A stretch of DNA of 64,000 bases from NCBI GenBank assembly GCA_963661535.1, contig CAVLCC010000001.1, positions 10,534 through 74,533 on the forward strand. The letters run 5' to 3'. The notes beneath the pieces were generated by a model that worked only from the letters and a program-made list of their open reading frames with translations, ran no database searches and was not told where the DNA came from. The position numbers were made by a program, and so were the translations under genes. This document shows positions 54,326 to 62,625 of this stretch, one piece after another. The stretch comes from CAVLCC01 sp963661535. Lineage in GTDB: Bacteria > Actinomycetota > Coriobacteriia > Coriobacteriales > CADBOM01. Numbering within the stretch: the stretch's first letter is position 1; the number at the start of each line of letters is the position of its first letter.

Positions 54326-54404
54326 AATATTCAACAAATATTAATTTTTTATTTAATAATTATTGAACTATTTTATCTTTATTGAACAATTTTTTCAAGT
54401 TCAA
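54326..54404. promoter_or_regulatory. Candidate operator repeats between the XRE gene and the DUF4417 operon
   Basis: TTGAAC occurs at 54363-54368 and 54382-54387 (19 bases apart), and the inverted GTTCAA lies at 54399-54404. AATATT flanks CAACA at 54326-54342. The AT-rich 223-bp divergent region is the natural site for regulator binding. Confidence 0.5.
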
Positions 54405-54528
54405 ATTATTTTATTATTTAATACAGAAAAGCCTTCAGAAATATACTCTCCTATATACTCGCTATTTTTTGCAATCTGTCTAAATGGCAAAATTCTCTTA
54501 AGCAGAAAACGACAGAAAGAGAGTATAT

Positions 54529-55263
54529 ATGACACAGTCACTTTGCAAATCACTCAAGACTATTAGAGCAGGTATAGTTGATGTTTTTAATGCGTTCATG
54601 TTAATCGGCGCATCGTATGATGTCCATGACATACCGTTTTGTCCAACCACAGCAAAGCAAATTCCTAAGAAGCTGATATCTTGGACCGATGCCAAGCATT
54701 TACACAAAATTAAAAACAATCATGGAGAAAAAGAATATCATGTACCAGCGTTTATCCACTTCTACATTGATGACGTAAAGTTTGACGGTGTACGTAGCAG
54801 TATCTGGCTATTTCCTTGGAGGGCATACGAAGTAATTAAACATTTTGATGGAATTATTACTCCAGACTTCTCAATGTATCAAGATTTTCCTGAGCCATTA
54901 AAGATATTTGCAGTTTATCGAATGAGGGCATTTGGATATTGGCTAGGCACATTGGATGTCGAAGTTATAAACAATGTCCGCTGGGGAACGCAGGAAACAT
55001 GGGGATACTGCTTTGCAGGTATCAAAACGCGCTCTGTTGTTGCCGTTGGGTCCGTTGCAAGCGGTTTACGTCAAAAGAAGAACAGACCAGTGTTTGATGA
55101 GGGACTTATAAAGATGATTACTGAACTCAAACCAACTAGCATCATCGTTTATGGATCCTCTAACTATAAATGTTTTGAAAAAGCTCGAAGTATGGGAATA
55201 GAGATTTACCAATTCGATAGTGATATGTCAATGGCTTTTACAAAGGGGGCTAAACATGAGTAA
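54529..55263 (+). CDS. DUF4417 protein
   Basis: 244 residues from ATG 54529. The family signature is visible in pieces: FDGIITPDFSMYQDFP, RMRAFGYWLGTL, INNVRWGTQETWGYCFAGI and SVVAVGSVASG. DUF4417 proteins are widespread in mobile and phage-related DNA; their activity is unknown. The first gene of a four-gene run, it overlaps the next gene by 8 bases (GGGGG before its ATG). Confidence 0.85.
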   Translation: MTQSLCKSLKTIRAGIVDVFNAFMLIGASYDVHDIPFCPTTAKQIPKKLISWTDAKHLHKIKNNHGEKEYHVPAFIHFYIDDVKFDGVRSSIWLFPWRAYEVIKHFDGIITPDFSMYQDFPEPLKIFAVYRMRAFGYWLGTLDVEVINNVRWGTQETWGYCFAGIKTRSVVAVGSVASGLRQKKNRPVFDEGLIKMITELKPTSIIVYGSSNYKCFEKARSMGIEIYQFDSDMSMAFTKGAKHE

Positions 55264-55747
55264 ACCTAGCAGTGAGCTCTTTGCTTCCACAATAGGTCTA
55301 AAAGCGAACCCAAACCTCCTTTTTTGGTCAATAAAGTTACCAAGCACAAAATTAAAAACAAAATCAGATACGTCATATATAAATCCTCACTGTATACGCT
55401 ACAGTCAAACCTCCGTAAACGGAAGTAACGAGATTATTGAGAGCATGAGAAAAAATGGTTGGCAAGGAGATCCTATTGATGTTGTTAAAATGAATGACGG
55501 AGAGTTAACAACCCTAGACAACACTAGAGTGGTTGCTGCAAGAATTGCAGGTATTAAGGTGGAAGCTAAAGTGCACAACTATAACGACCCATTGCCTGAT
55601 ATTGCAACAATGCAACGTTTTACGACTAAAAAGGGTGGAACTCCTATGACTTGGGGACAAGCAGTCGAAAATCGAATTGGCAAGCAATCATCCGGCTTTA
55701 GAAAAACCTACCCAAACGGGTCGTATAAGATGAATAGAATTAAATAA
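55256..55747 (+). CDS. ParB-fold protein, polymorphic-toxin-like
   Basis: 163 residues from ATG 55256, inside the end of the DUF4417 gene. The middle has the ParB/sulfiredoxin-like pattern IIESMRKNGWQGDPIDVV ... TLDNTRVVAARIAGIKV ... KVHNYNDPLP. The end (MTWGQAVENRIGKQSSGF ... YPNGSYKMNRIK) resembles the C-terminal toxin tips of RHS/WXG-type proteins with a ParB-like domain. Here it stands alone, without signal or delivery domain. The next gene is an immunity-type SMI1/KNR4 protein. The call as a toxin is an inference. Confidence 0.7.
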   Translation: MSKPSSELFASTIGLKANPNLLFWSIKLPSTKLKTKSDTSYINPHCIRYSQTSVNGSNEIIESMRKNGWQGDPIDVVKMNDGELTTLDNTRVVAARIAGIKVEAKVHNYNDPLPDIATMQRFTTKKGGTPMTWGQAVENRIGKQSSGFRKTYPNGSYKMNRIK

Positions 55748-55760
55748 GAAGGAGAAAACA

Positions 55761-56132
55761 ATGCAGTTATACGATGCATCCACAAAATTTCCTGAGTTTG
55801 AGTATCCAGATGGTCTGAAAAAAGTTGCAGATCTCGAACTAACTGACTTAGATATATGGTTTATATTAGATGCAGCATTTGCTAAAACTTATTGCGATTC
55901 TATAGCCGAGCGTTATCCCGAACGCTCACTCATACCTTTTGCTAAACGAAGCGATTGCGACGATGTTGCATGCTTTGAAGTGGACAAACCTGGTACAGTT
56001 CAAATTATTCATGACTTTGCAGACCCAGGTTGGGAACAACGCGAAGAATTTCCTGATTTCTGGAGCTGGTTTTCTAGTGCTATTAATCTGCTTATAGAAC
56101 GCTCACGTGAGGATGAAACATATGAACTCTAA
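55761..56132 (+). CDS. SMI1/KNR4 (SUKH) family protein, probable immunity protein
   Basis: 123 residues with AAGGAG upstream. The block LIPFAKRSDCDDVACFEVDK ... VQIIHDFADPGWEQR ... FWSWFSSAINLLIE matches SUKH/SMI1-KNR4 proteins, one of the main immunity families against nuclease toxins in polymorphic toxin systems. It is encoded 13 bases after the ParB-fold gene and overlaps kptA by 11 bases. Confidence 0.78.
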   Translation: MQLYDASTKFPEFEYPDGLKKVADLELTDLDIWFILDAAFAKTYCDSIAERYPERSLIPFAKRSDCDDVACFEVDKPGTVQIIHDFADPGWEQREEFPDFWSWFSSAINLLIERSREDETYEL

Positions 56133-56673
56133 AGAAGCACATATTGAAGCGAGCAGATTTCTGGCTTATGTTTTGCGACATAAGCCAGATTCTATTGGAA
56201 TTTCTTTAGATGAGCATGGGTGGGCTGATGTTAGTGAACTCGTGGCCGGAATTTCTAAACAGCGCATATTCTCGCTTCAGATGCTTGAGGAGATCGTGAC
56301 AACAGACGCAAAAGGACGTTATTCCTTCAACGAAGATCACACACTCATAAGAGCAAATCAAGGACATTCAATTCCTGTCGACGTTGACTTGAAAGCAACA
56401 GAGCCTCCTGCTGTGTTGTACCATGGAACTGCAACTAAATATATAAGCTCCATTGAAAAAGAAGGGCTTATAGCAAAAAGCAGGCTATACGTTCACCTTT
56501 CTCCCGACTTTGAAACTGCCATCAAAGTAGGAAAACGCCATGGCAAGCCAGTTGTTTTAAAAGTGAACGCTAAAGCAATGGCAAACGATGGTGCTGAATT
56601 TTATTTGTCTGAGAACGGAATATGGCTAACAAAAGCAGTTCCATTTAAATATTTAACTGTAGAAGATATGTAG
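56122..56673 (+). CDS. kptA: RNA 2'-phosphotransferase KptA/Tpt1
   Basis: 183 residues from ATG 56122 with GAGG upstream. The enzyme moves an internal RNA 2'-phosphate to NAD+, giving ADP-ribose 1'',2''-cyclic phosphate. Conserved catalytic positions are visible: Arg19-His20 in VLRHKPDS, Arg66 in GRYSFNED, His101 in YHGT, and Arg121/His125 in SRLYVHLS. Most bacteria lack RNA with 2'-phosphates from known splicing, so its substrate here is unclear. Its fusion into the run after a toxin-like and an immunity-like gene suggests RNA-end healing or NAD-dependent modification. Downstream, AACGCAGCCG is repeated twice (around 56696 and 56730). Confidence 0.93.
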   Translation: MNSKEAHIEASRFLAYVLRHKPDSIGISLDEHGWADVSELVAGISKQRIFSLQMLEEIVTTDAKGRYSFNEDHTLIRANQGHSIPVDVDLKATEPPAVLYHGTATKYISSIEKEGLIAKSRLYVHLSPDFETAIKVGKRHGKPVVLKVNAKAMANDGAEFYLSENGIWLTKAVPFKYLTVEDM

Positions 56674-56770
56674 GTAATTTGTTGCTTCAAAAAACGCAGC
56701 CGAATTTTGTGGCTTAAAAAAACGGACGCAAACGCAGCCGGAAAAAACTGGAAGCACCGCCGAATTATTT

Positions 56771-58084
56771 TTATTCCTCCTGCTTTTTTGGAGTAACAAC
56801 CACGCTGATTTTTTCGATTCTCAGACTATCCATATCTAAAACAGTAAGAGTGACATTTGTGTCTTTATCTTTTAACTCAACGCTGTCGCCTTCGTCAGGA
56901 ATGCGATCTAGAGCCGCCAGCAAAAGACCCCCAGCTGTTTCACATTCATCGGCTTCTTGTGGACGAAATCCTATTAACTCCCCTAGCTCATCAATAGCCA
57001 TAGAGCCATCTACAACATAGCTGCCATCTGATATGGTTGTTAGTTCCTGCTCAGCGCCGTGGACATACTCGTCATCTAGGCGACCAACAATCTGACCTAT
57101 GATATCGCTGATAGTAACAATGCCTGCTGTTCCGCCGTGTTCATCAACAACAACAGCAATTTTGCTTCTGCGCTCCTGCAAGGTTTGTAGCAGTTTTGCC
57201 ACAGGCACAGTCTCTGGAACCGCATAAAGCTCCCTAATTGGAAGATCATCTACAGTTGATCCTTCCGGAAGCCTATACAAGTCTTTTACATGCACAAATC
57301 CAACAAGGTGATCTTTGCTCCCCTTGCACACGGGATATCGCGTGAACTTATATTTTTGTGTAACCATTAGATTTTCTGTTAGCGAGTCCTCAATATCGAG
57401 GCAAACAAGGTCTGTGCGCGGAGTCATAATGGCCTCGGCATCTTTATCGCCTAAGTCAAATATGTTGTCTACATACTCATTTTGATCGGGATCAATTAGA
57501 CCGCTTTCGGTGCTTTCGTCTATGAGGAGCTTAATCTCGTCTCCGGTATAAACATCGTGTTCGTTGCTAGGATCGTGCCCTGTGAGCTTAACGACAGCAT
57601 TAGTTATTCCATTAAACAGCAGCATAACTGGATACGTTATGCGATAAAACCACATAAGCGGAGCTGCTGTAGAAAGTGCATATTTCTCCGTAGCAAAAAT
57701 TGCAAACGACTTTGGAATTAGCTCACCCACCACAACGTGCAAAGTTGTCATGATGAAGTATCCAATTGCCACGGATATAGCAGAAACAACTGCGTCTGGC
57801 AGACCGAACATGTCGAACAAAGGATGAATTAGTGAAGAAAATGCAGATTCGCCCAACCAACCTAGGGCAAGAGACGAAAGAGTGACTCCCAACTGGCAAG
57901 CAGATAGATATGCATTAACATTATCTGCTATCTCTTTTGCAGCCTTAGCTCCTCGTTTGCCTTGCTCGACAGCAATCTCGAGCTGCGACTTTCTAACCCT
58001 TACAAGAGCAAACTCAGCAATAACAAAAAATGCATTCATTGCCAAAAATGCCACTACCAAAGCCAAGCTAACCGCTATGTGCAT
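56771..58084 (-). CDS. CNNM/CorC-type (hemolysin C-like) membrane protein
   Basis: 437 residues. An N-terminal DUF21 membrane domain (three or four helices, from VSLALVVAFLAMNAFFVIAEF, given here in part as MNAFFVIAEF) with a helical linker is followed by paired CBS domains (MTPRTDLVCLDIEDSL; KIAVVVDEHGGTAGIVTI) and a CorC_HlyC domain at the end. Family members act in Mg2+ export or homeostasis; the older name is hemolysin. AGGAGG lies 12 bases before ATG 58084. On the minus strand a T7 tract lies beyond the stop near 56720. Confidence 0.92.
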   Translation of the reverse strand: MHIAVSLALVVAFLAMNAFFVIAEFALVRVRKSQLEIAVEQGKRGAKAAKEIADNVNAYLSACQLGVTLSSLALGWLGESAFSSLIHPLFDMFGLPDAVVSAISVAIGYFIMTTLHVVVGELIPKSFAIFATEKYALSTAAPLMWFYRITYPVMLLFNGITNAVVKLTGHDPSNEHDVYTGDEIKLLIDESTESGLIDPDQNEYVDNIFDLGDKDAEAIMTPRTDLVCLDIEDSLTENLMVTQKYKFTRYPVCKGSKDHLVGFVHVKDLYRLPEGSTVDDLPIRELYAVPETVPVAKLLQTLQERRSKIAVVVDEHGGTAGIVTISDIIGQIVGRLDDEYVHGAEQELTTISDGSYVVDGSMAIDELGELIGFRPQEADECETAGGLLLAALDRIPDEGDSVELKDKDTNVTLTVLDMDSLRIEKISVVVTPKKQEE

Positions 58085-58263
58085 TATCTTAAAAAGCCTC
58101 CTTAAAAACTATTTACTTATAAACGTAGAAAAATTTTAAGTTCGACAAAAACTATTAACTAGCCTCTTATTATCTCATTTATTTTTATACACTCAAAAGT
58201 TGTATGCCATAAGGGGCAAAGTGCAAAAACCTGCACAAAATTGCGGACAAAGCGCAAAAATAT

Positions 58264-58330
58264 GGAGCTGCGATGTCATAAATAGTGGCACAGTAGCACA
58301 CATCTTACAACTCATATAGTTCGCAGCTCC
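58264..58330 (-). terminator. Intrinsic terminator of hcp
   Basis: On the minus strand GGAGCTGCGA pairs perfectly with TCGCAGCTCC across a 47-base loop, followed by ATATTTTT. It lies 80 bases past the hcp stop. The rest of 58085-58409 is AT-rich with no gene seen. Confidence 0.7.
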
Positions 58331-58409
58331 AGAAACCTTAGAAAAGCTATCTAGTTATTTTTTTGCAAATTCTGACCGAAATCCAATCTAAATTTGTGTA
58401 GCCTACAAC

Positions 58410-59990
58410 CTACCCCATAAGAGCAGCAATATCTTTTTCTGGAGTAGAAATTGGAGCAATGCCAAAGTTTTCTACTAGATAATTTAAGACATTAGGAGAA
58501 ATAAACGCAGGAAGTGATGGCCCTAAGCGAATGTCTTTAATGCCTAGATAAAGCAGAGTTAGTAGAATGCAAACTGCTTTTTGTTCATACCAAGACAAAA
58601 CCATCGATAGAGGCAAATCGTTTACTCCACATCCAAATGCTTCTGCTAATGCAACAGCAATTTGAATAGCACTATAAGCATCGTTGCATTGGCCAACATC
58701 CATAAGCCTTGGCAAGCCGCCAATTGTTCCTAGGTCAAGGTCGTTAAAGCGATACTTGCCACATGCTAGGGTTAGAACAACTGTATCGGCAGGAGTTTGC
58801 TTTACAAAGTCTGTGTAATAGCTGCGCTCGCCTCGAGTTCCATCGCATCCAGCTACCAAGAAGAAATGCTTGATTGCTCCCGATTTAACAGCATCAACAA
58901 CTGTGTCGGCAACTCCTAGCACAGTGCCGCGAGCAAAGCCTGTCATCACAGTGTTGCCGCCGTTCATGCCGCTAAATTCGCGATCCTCTGCAAAGCCACC
59001 AAGCTCAAGCGCTTTGTTAATAACGGGGGTGAAGTCTTTTGTAACCTTACCATTAGCATCTTTGGTCTCACCAATGTGTTGCATCTCTGGATAAGAAACC
59101 ATAGCTGTTGTAAATACACGATCCGAATAGCTGCCTTTTGGAGGCATCAAACAGTTAGTTGTATAAAGAATAGGTGCTGGTAGACCATCAAATTCTTTCT
59201 TTTGATTTTGCCATGCTGTGCCATAGTTGCCTTTTAGATGTGAATACTTTTTGAACTGAGGATAAGCATGTGCTGGCAGCATCTCACCGTGCGTATAAAT
59301 ATTGATGCCCTTGCCCTCAGTTTGTTGCAATAGCATCTCAAGATCATGTAGGTCGTGACCAGTAATAACAATGAACGGACCTTTTTCAACATTTAGAGAA
59401 ACCGTTGTTGGCTCAGGGGTGCCATACCCCTCGGTATTAGCAAGGTCAAGCAAAGCCATGCATTTAAGGTTCTTCTCGCCGACCTCCAAAACGATTGGAA
59501 GAAGCTCGTCCATGCCCCAATCCTCGCCAATTGCACGCAAGGCTTTTACAAAAAAGTGGTTGACCTCGTTATCGGAGTAACCCAAAACCACAGCATGATG
59601 CGCATAAGCAGCAACTCCACGAATACCAAACAAAATTAGTGACTTTAAGCTGCGAATATCTTCGTTTGCATCCCAAACTTGTTTCATATCGTAGTCTTGA
59701 GCGTCTCCGCCAGCTGCATTATGAACACGGTTTATTAGCTCAACTAGGGTTGCTTCGTTAAAGTTAACATTTGTTACAGTACTAAACAAACTCTCGGTAA
59801 TCAAATCCCAGGTTTCTGCCCCGCACTTAGAACAATCGTCTATGGTTCTTGCCAATCCAATTAGTGCGCCGGTGAGTTTATCTTGGATTCCTGCAACTTC
59901 TGCAGTTTTTCCACATACACCAGCGTTGCCCGTGCATCCAGTGCAATGTGCTGTTTGCTCGCATTGAAAACAAAACATCTTTCCGTCCAT
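58410..59990 (-). CDS. hcp: Hybrid-cluster protein / hydroxylamine reductase
   Basis: 526 residues from ATG 59990, where GGAGG eight bases upstream decides the start over 60014. The N-terminal cysteine set CFQCEQTAHCTGCTGNAGVC binds the first Fe-S cluster (C-x2-C-x8-C-x6-C). Later GHDLHDLEMLL, TTNCLMPP, VAGCDGTRGERSYYTDFV and TLACGKYRFN contribute ligands of the hybrid cluster. Hcp reduces NO or hydroxylamine under anaerobic nitrosative stress. It is divergent from the Crp/Fnr regulator and has its own terminator. Confidence 0.96.
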   Translation of the reverse strand: MDGKMFCFQCEQTAHCTGCTGNAGVCGKTAEVAGIQDKLTGALIGLARTIDDCSKCGAETWDLITESLFSTVTNVNFNEATLVELINRVHNAAGGDAQDYDMKQVWDANEDIRSLKSLILFGIRGVAAYAHHAVVLGYSDNEVNHFFVKALRAIGEDWGMDELLPIVLEVGEKNLKCMALLDLANTEGYGTPEPTTVSLNVEKGPFIVITGHDLHDLEMLLQQTEGKGINIYTHGEMLPAHAYPQFKKYSHLKGNYGTAWQNQKKEFDGLPAPILYTTNCLMPPKGSYSDRVFTTAMVSYPEMQHIGETKDANGKVTKDFTPVINKALELGGFAEDREFSGMNGGNTVMTGFARGTVLGVADTVVDAVKSGAIKHFFLVAGCDGTRGERSYYTDFVKQTPADTVVLTLACGKYRFNDLDLGTIGGLPRLMDVGQCNDAYSAIQIAVALAEAFGCGVNDLPLSMVLSWYEQKAVCILLTLLYLGIKDIRLGPSLPAFISPNVLNYLVENFGIAPISTPEKDIAALMG

Positions 59991-60224
59991 GTTTGATTCC
60001 TCCTTTTTCTCCAATGTTTTTTTGCTATTGATTTGCTCTGCGTTTGCATTTTGTATACTTTTTTTGTCTTGGCTAGTTTGACAGACAGCGTCCGCCTCTA
60101 ACTCGTTTTAACATTCTGCCGCCAAACAAAGTTCTAGACCAGTTCATCCCAAACAAAATACTTTGCTTAAAAACACAGTGCATCTTACGTTGTATTATTA
60201 AATCGGAATTTGATAAACGTGTCG

Positions 60225-60238
60225 GTTGAATTTTCAAC
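60225..60238. promoter_or_regulatory. Candidate Crp/Fnr-type operator between hcp and its regulator
   Basis: GTTGAATTTTCAAC has 6-bp arms GTTGAA / TTCAAC around TT. It sits 22 bases before the regulator start, in the 270-bp divergent region. It is shorter than a classic FNR box, so the match is tentative. Confidence 0.4.
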
Positions 60239-60260
60239 AAAAATAAAAATGAGGAGAATT

Positions 60261-60950
60261 ATGAGCAGCAGAGAAATTGCAAAATACTATCCGGCTATTA
60301 AATCTTCGCAGCTATTTTGTGGAGTAGCAGAAGACGAACTAAAAGCAATGTTGCAATGTTTAGAGGTGCGAATTGCAACATTTGACAAGGGCACCTACAT
60401 TTTGCGAGCAGGAGACACTATCGATTCAATAGGACTTGTTTTGCATGGCAGCGTTTTAATTGAGCAAGAAGATATATGGGGCAACCGCAATATATTGTCA
60501 AATGCTAGGCAGGGTCAAACTTTTGCTTCTACGGTAGCATGCGCAGTAGGGCAAGTTTTAGAGTCTAACGTTGTGGCCGACTGCACAACAACTGTAATGT
60601 TTTTGAACGTAAAACGAGTGCTAACAGTGTGCTCCTCTGCATGCACACACCATAGTCGCATTGTTCGCAATCTTTTAGGTGAACTGGCACAAAAAAACTT
60701 GCATCTTAACGAAAAGCTCGGACACATGAGTCATCGAACAACACGTCGCAAGCTGCTGTCGTATTTGTCATCTGAATCGCGAAGGCACGGATCTTTGGAG
60801 TTTGATATCCCTTTTACTCGTCAGCAACTTGCCGACTACCTTGCAGTAGATCGCAGCGGACTTTCGATTGAACTTAGCAAAATGCAAGCAGATGGAATTT
60901 TAGAATTTCGCAAAAATCACTTTATTTTAAGCGAATTAGCTGATATGTAA
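60261..60950 (+). CDS. Crp/Fnr-family regulator, HcpR-like
   Basis: 229 residues from ATG 60261 with GAGGAG five bases upstream; the longer frame from 60210 lacks a site. It has an N-terminal cyclic-nucleotide-binding-like fold (YILRAGDTIDSIGLVLHGSV) and a C-terminal winged helix (FDIPFTRQQLADYLAVDRSG, LSIELSKMQADGILE). Cys residues are spread rather than clustered, so an Fe-S FNR is unlikely; HcpR types sense NO via heme. Divergence from hcp makes hcp the likely target. Confidence 0.88.
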   Translation: MSSREIAKYYPAIKSSQLFCGVAEDELKAMLQCLEVRIATFDKGTYILRAGDTIDSIGLVLHGSVLIEQEDIWGNRNILSNARQGQTFASTVACAVGQVLESNVVADCTTTVMFLNVKRVLTVCSSACTHHSRIVRNLLGELAQKNLHLNEKLGHMSHRTTRRKLLSYLSSESRRHGSLEFDIPFTRQQLADYLAVDRSGLSIELSKMQADGILEFRKNHFILSELADM

Positions 60951-61056
60951 TCGGTAAGTTCAAGCGAACGAACAGGTAAACAAACGCACAAGCAAGCAAA
61001 TGAATGCAGGTGGGTAACACTAAACAACGCAAAATTTCAGCGCATAATACAAATGC

Positions 61057-61103
61057 AAAATACCGACCCCCTAAAACCAATTAGGAAGCCGGTATTTTGT
61101 TTT
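61057..61103 (+). terminator. Intrinsic terminator downstream of the Crp/Fnr gene
   Basis: AAAATACCG pairs with CGGTATTTT across a 24-base loop and is followed by GTTTT. The rest of 60951-61266 shows a run of related AACA/CAAG words but no gene. Confidence 0.75.
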
Positions 61104-61266
61104 ATAGCCCTCATCGTGACGCGCTACGATTTTGAACTACTTTGGAGGGTTATTTAAAATGCAATCTTAGTTTGCACAGTCTTAAATCTTTTCTAAATCA
61201 AATACATGTCCTTACAAATCTCACTTTGATTTGCGTTTAGCCAAATCCTACTCTGCCAATTTAGCA

Positions 61267-62529
61267 CTAAGCTTCTTCAACAGTAATAACCTTGTCTCCA
61301 GATTTCTTGATAACCTTGAGCAATATGAATGCAATAAGTGTACATAGAATGCCCATAGCAGCTGCATATCCAAATACCATCATATATCCTGTGGTACTTC
61401 CAGCATAAGAGTCAATCCAAGAACCAGTTAGAGTTAGCAAGAATACATCTGGCAAATAACCTAGTGTTGACAAGATGCCCGAAACACGTCCGGTAATTTT
61501 GATGTCAATGTTTGCCTCTCCAATTGTTGAGAAGTAAAGACTACGAATTGTATATACAAGCATAACGCCAATCATGAAGTTAACTAGAACTGCAGCTAGA
61601 GCAGAAGCCTCAGGAGGAATTACGAAGAATGCACCATAACTAATTGCGAGCAAAATGCCTGCTCCACCAATTACCTTTAGGCGAGAGTGAATTTTGTCTG
61701 CCAAAAAGCCACCTGCAATACCGCCTAGACCTTGCATACAATAACGAATGCCGCCTAGATTTGCTGCGTCTGTTTCACTAAGTCCGCAGAATGTTACTGC
61801 ATATGTATTTACATAACTCATAAGAGCATAAACACTATAAGCGGTAAATACAATTCCAACTAGTAGCCAAACACGAGGAATCTTGAAGCACTTAACCATG
61901 CCTAGCAGTAGGTCTTTGATTGGCTCAGATTTTTCGTCGTCGTTGCCTTTTGCTAGCATAAAAAATCCGATGACTCCCAAAATTATGAGAAGTACTGCAC
62001 AAAATCTTATTGACCAAGCGGCTCCATCAACACCATTTGCAAATTGACCATATACAAATGCCATTGCAAATACTAGTGCAGCATTTAGGAATCCGCGCAA
62101 GCCCTCTTGCAAACCATAAAGGCGTCCTTGCTCCTCGGGAGTTCCTAACATACGCACTGCCTTAACAACTGAACTCCAAAAAGTGAGAACGGTAGTTAGT
62201 CCCATGAGCGCGAAGATAACGCGGCTTACCTCATATCCTGGGAATGTGGAGAACCAAAATCCCAAAAGACCGGTTGATATCAACGAGAAAGTAAGCATAA
62301 TTCTAGGTGGGAACTTGTCTGCAACAACCCCTCCAAATAGATATGCAGGAGTTGCCACAATTGCATACCATGCAGTAAGTGAGCCCATTTGTGCGTTTGT
62401 CAAATTCATAGCTGTTTGAATTGGCACATAAAATGACTCTCTAATATATGGCAGTGTAAAAATAAACGCGGGGGCGCATGCTAACAGCAGCAATGTAGCA
62501 TACTTTTTAAATGTGCTTTGCTTGTTCAT
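61267..62529 (-). CDS. MFS transporter downstream of the MttB gene
   Basis: 420 residues from ATG 62529, with an AGGAGGAAAGG stretch upstream. Twelve membrane helices in two halves joined by a charged loop (KGNDDEKSEPIKDLL). Motif A-like segments are FGGVVADKFPPRIM and AGGFLADKIHSRLK. It lies 96 bases after the MttB gene on the same strand, so it likely imports the methylated amine used by that enzyme; substrate unknown. It ends in the acidic tail VITVEEA. Confidence 0.85.
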   Translation of the reverse strand: MNKQSTFKKYATLLLLACAPAFIFTLPYIRESFYVPIQTAMNLTNAQMGSLTAWYAIVATPAYLFGGVVADKFPPRIMLTFSLISTGLLGFWFSTFPGYEVSRVIFALMGLTTVLTFWSSVVKAVRMLGTPEEQGRLYGLQEGLRGFLNAALVFAMAFVYGQFANGVDGAAWSIRFCAVLLIILGVIGFFMLAKGNDDEKSEPIKDLLLGMVKCFKIPRVWLLVGIVFTAYSVYALMSYVNTYAVTFCGLSETDAANLGGIRYCMQGLGGIAGGFLADKIHSRLKVIGGAGILLAISYGAFFVIPPEASALAAVLVNFMIGVMLVYTIRSLYFSTIGEANIDIKITGRVSGILSTLGYLPDVFLLTLTGSWIDSYAGSTTGYMMVFGYAAAMGILCTLIAFILLKVIKKSGDKVITVEEA

Positions 62530-62625
62530 TACAATACCTTTCCTCCTAAGTTGGATAATAAATTTGGAAGCTCTTGTTGGCTTTTAGAAGCTTTTCTAGA
62601 GTTTCCTAGAGCTTTTTTTAGCTCT

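Noticed and set aside
60225..60238. A classical FNR box
   Set aside because: TTGA and TCAA are separated by four bases rather than six, so it does not match the FNR consensus; it is retained only as a tentative operator.
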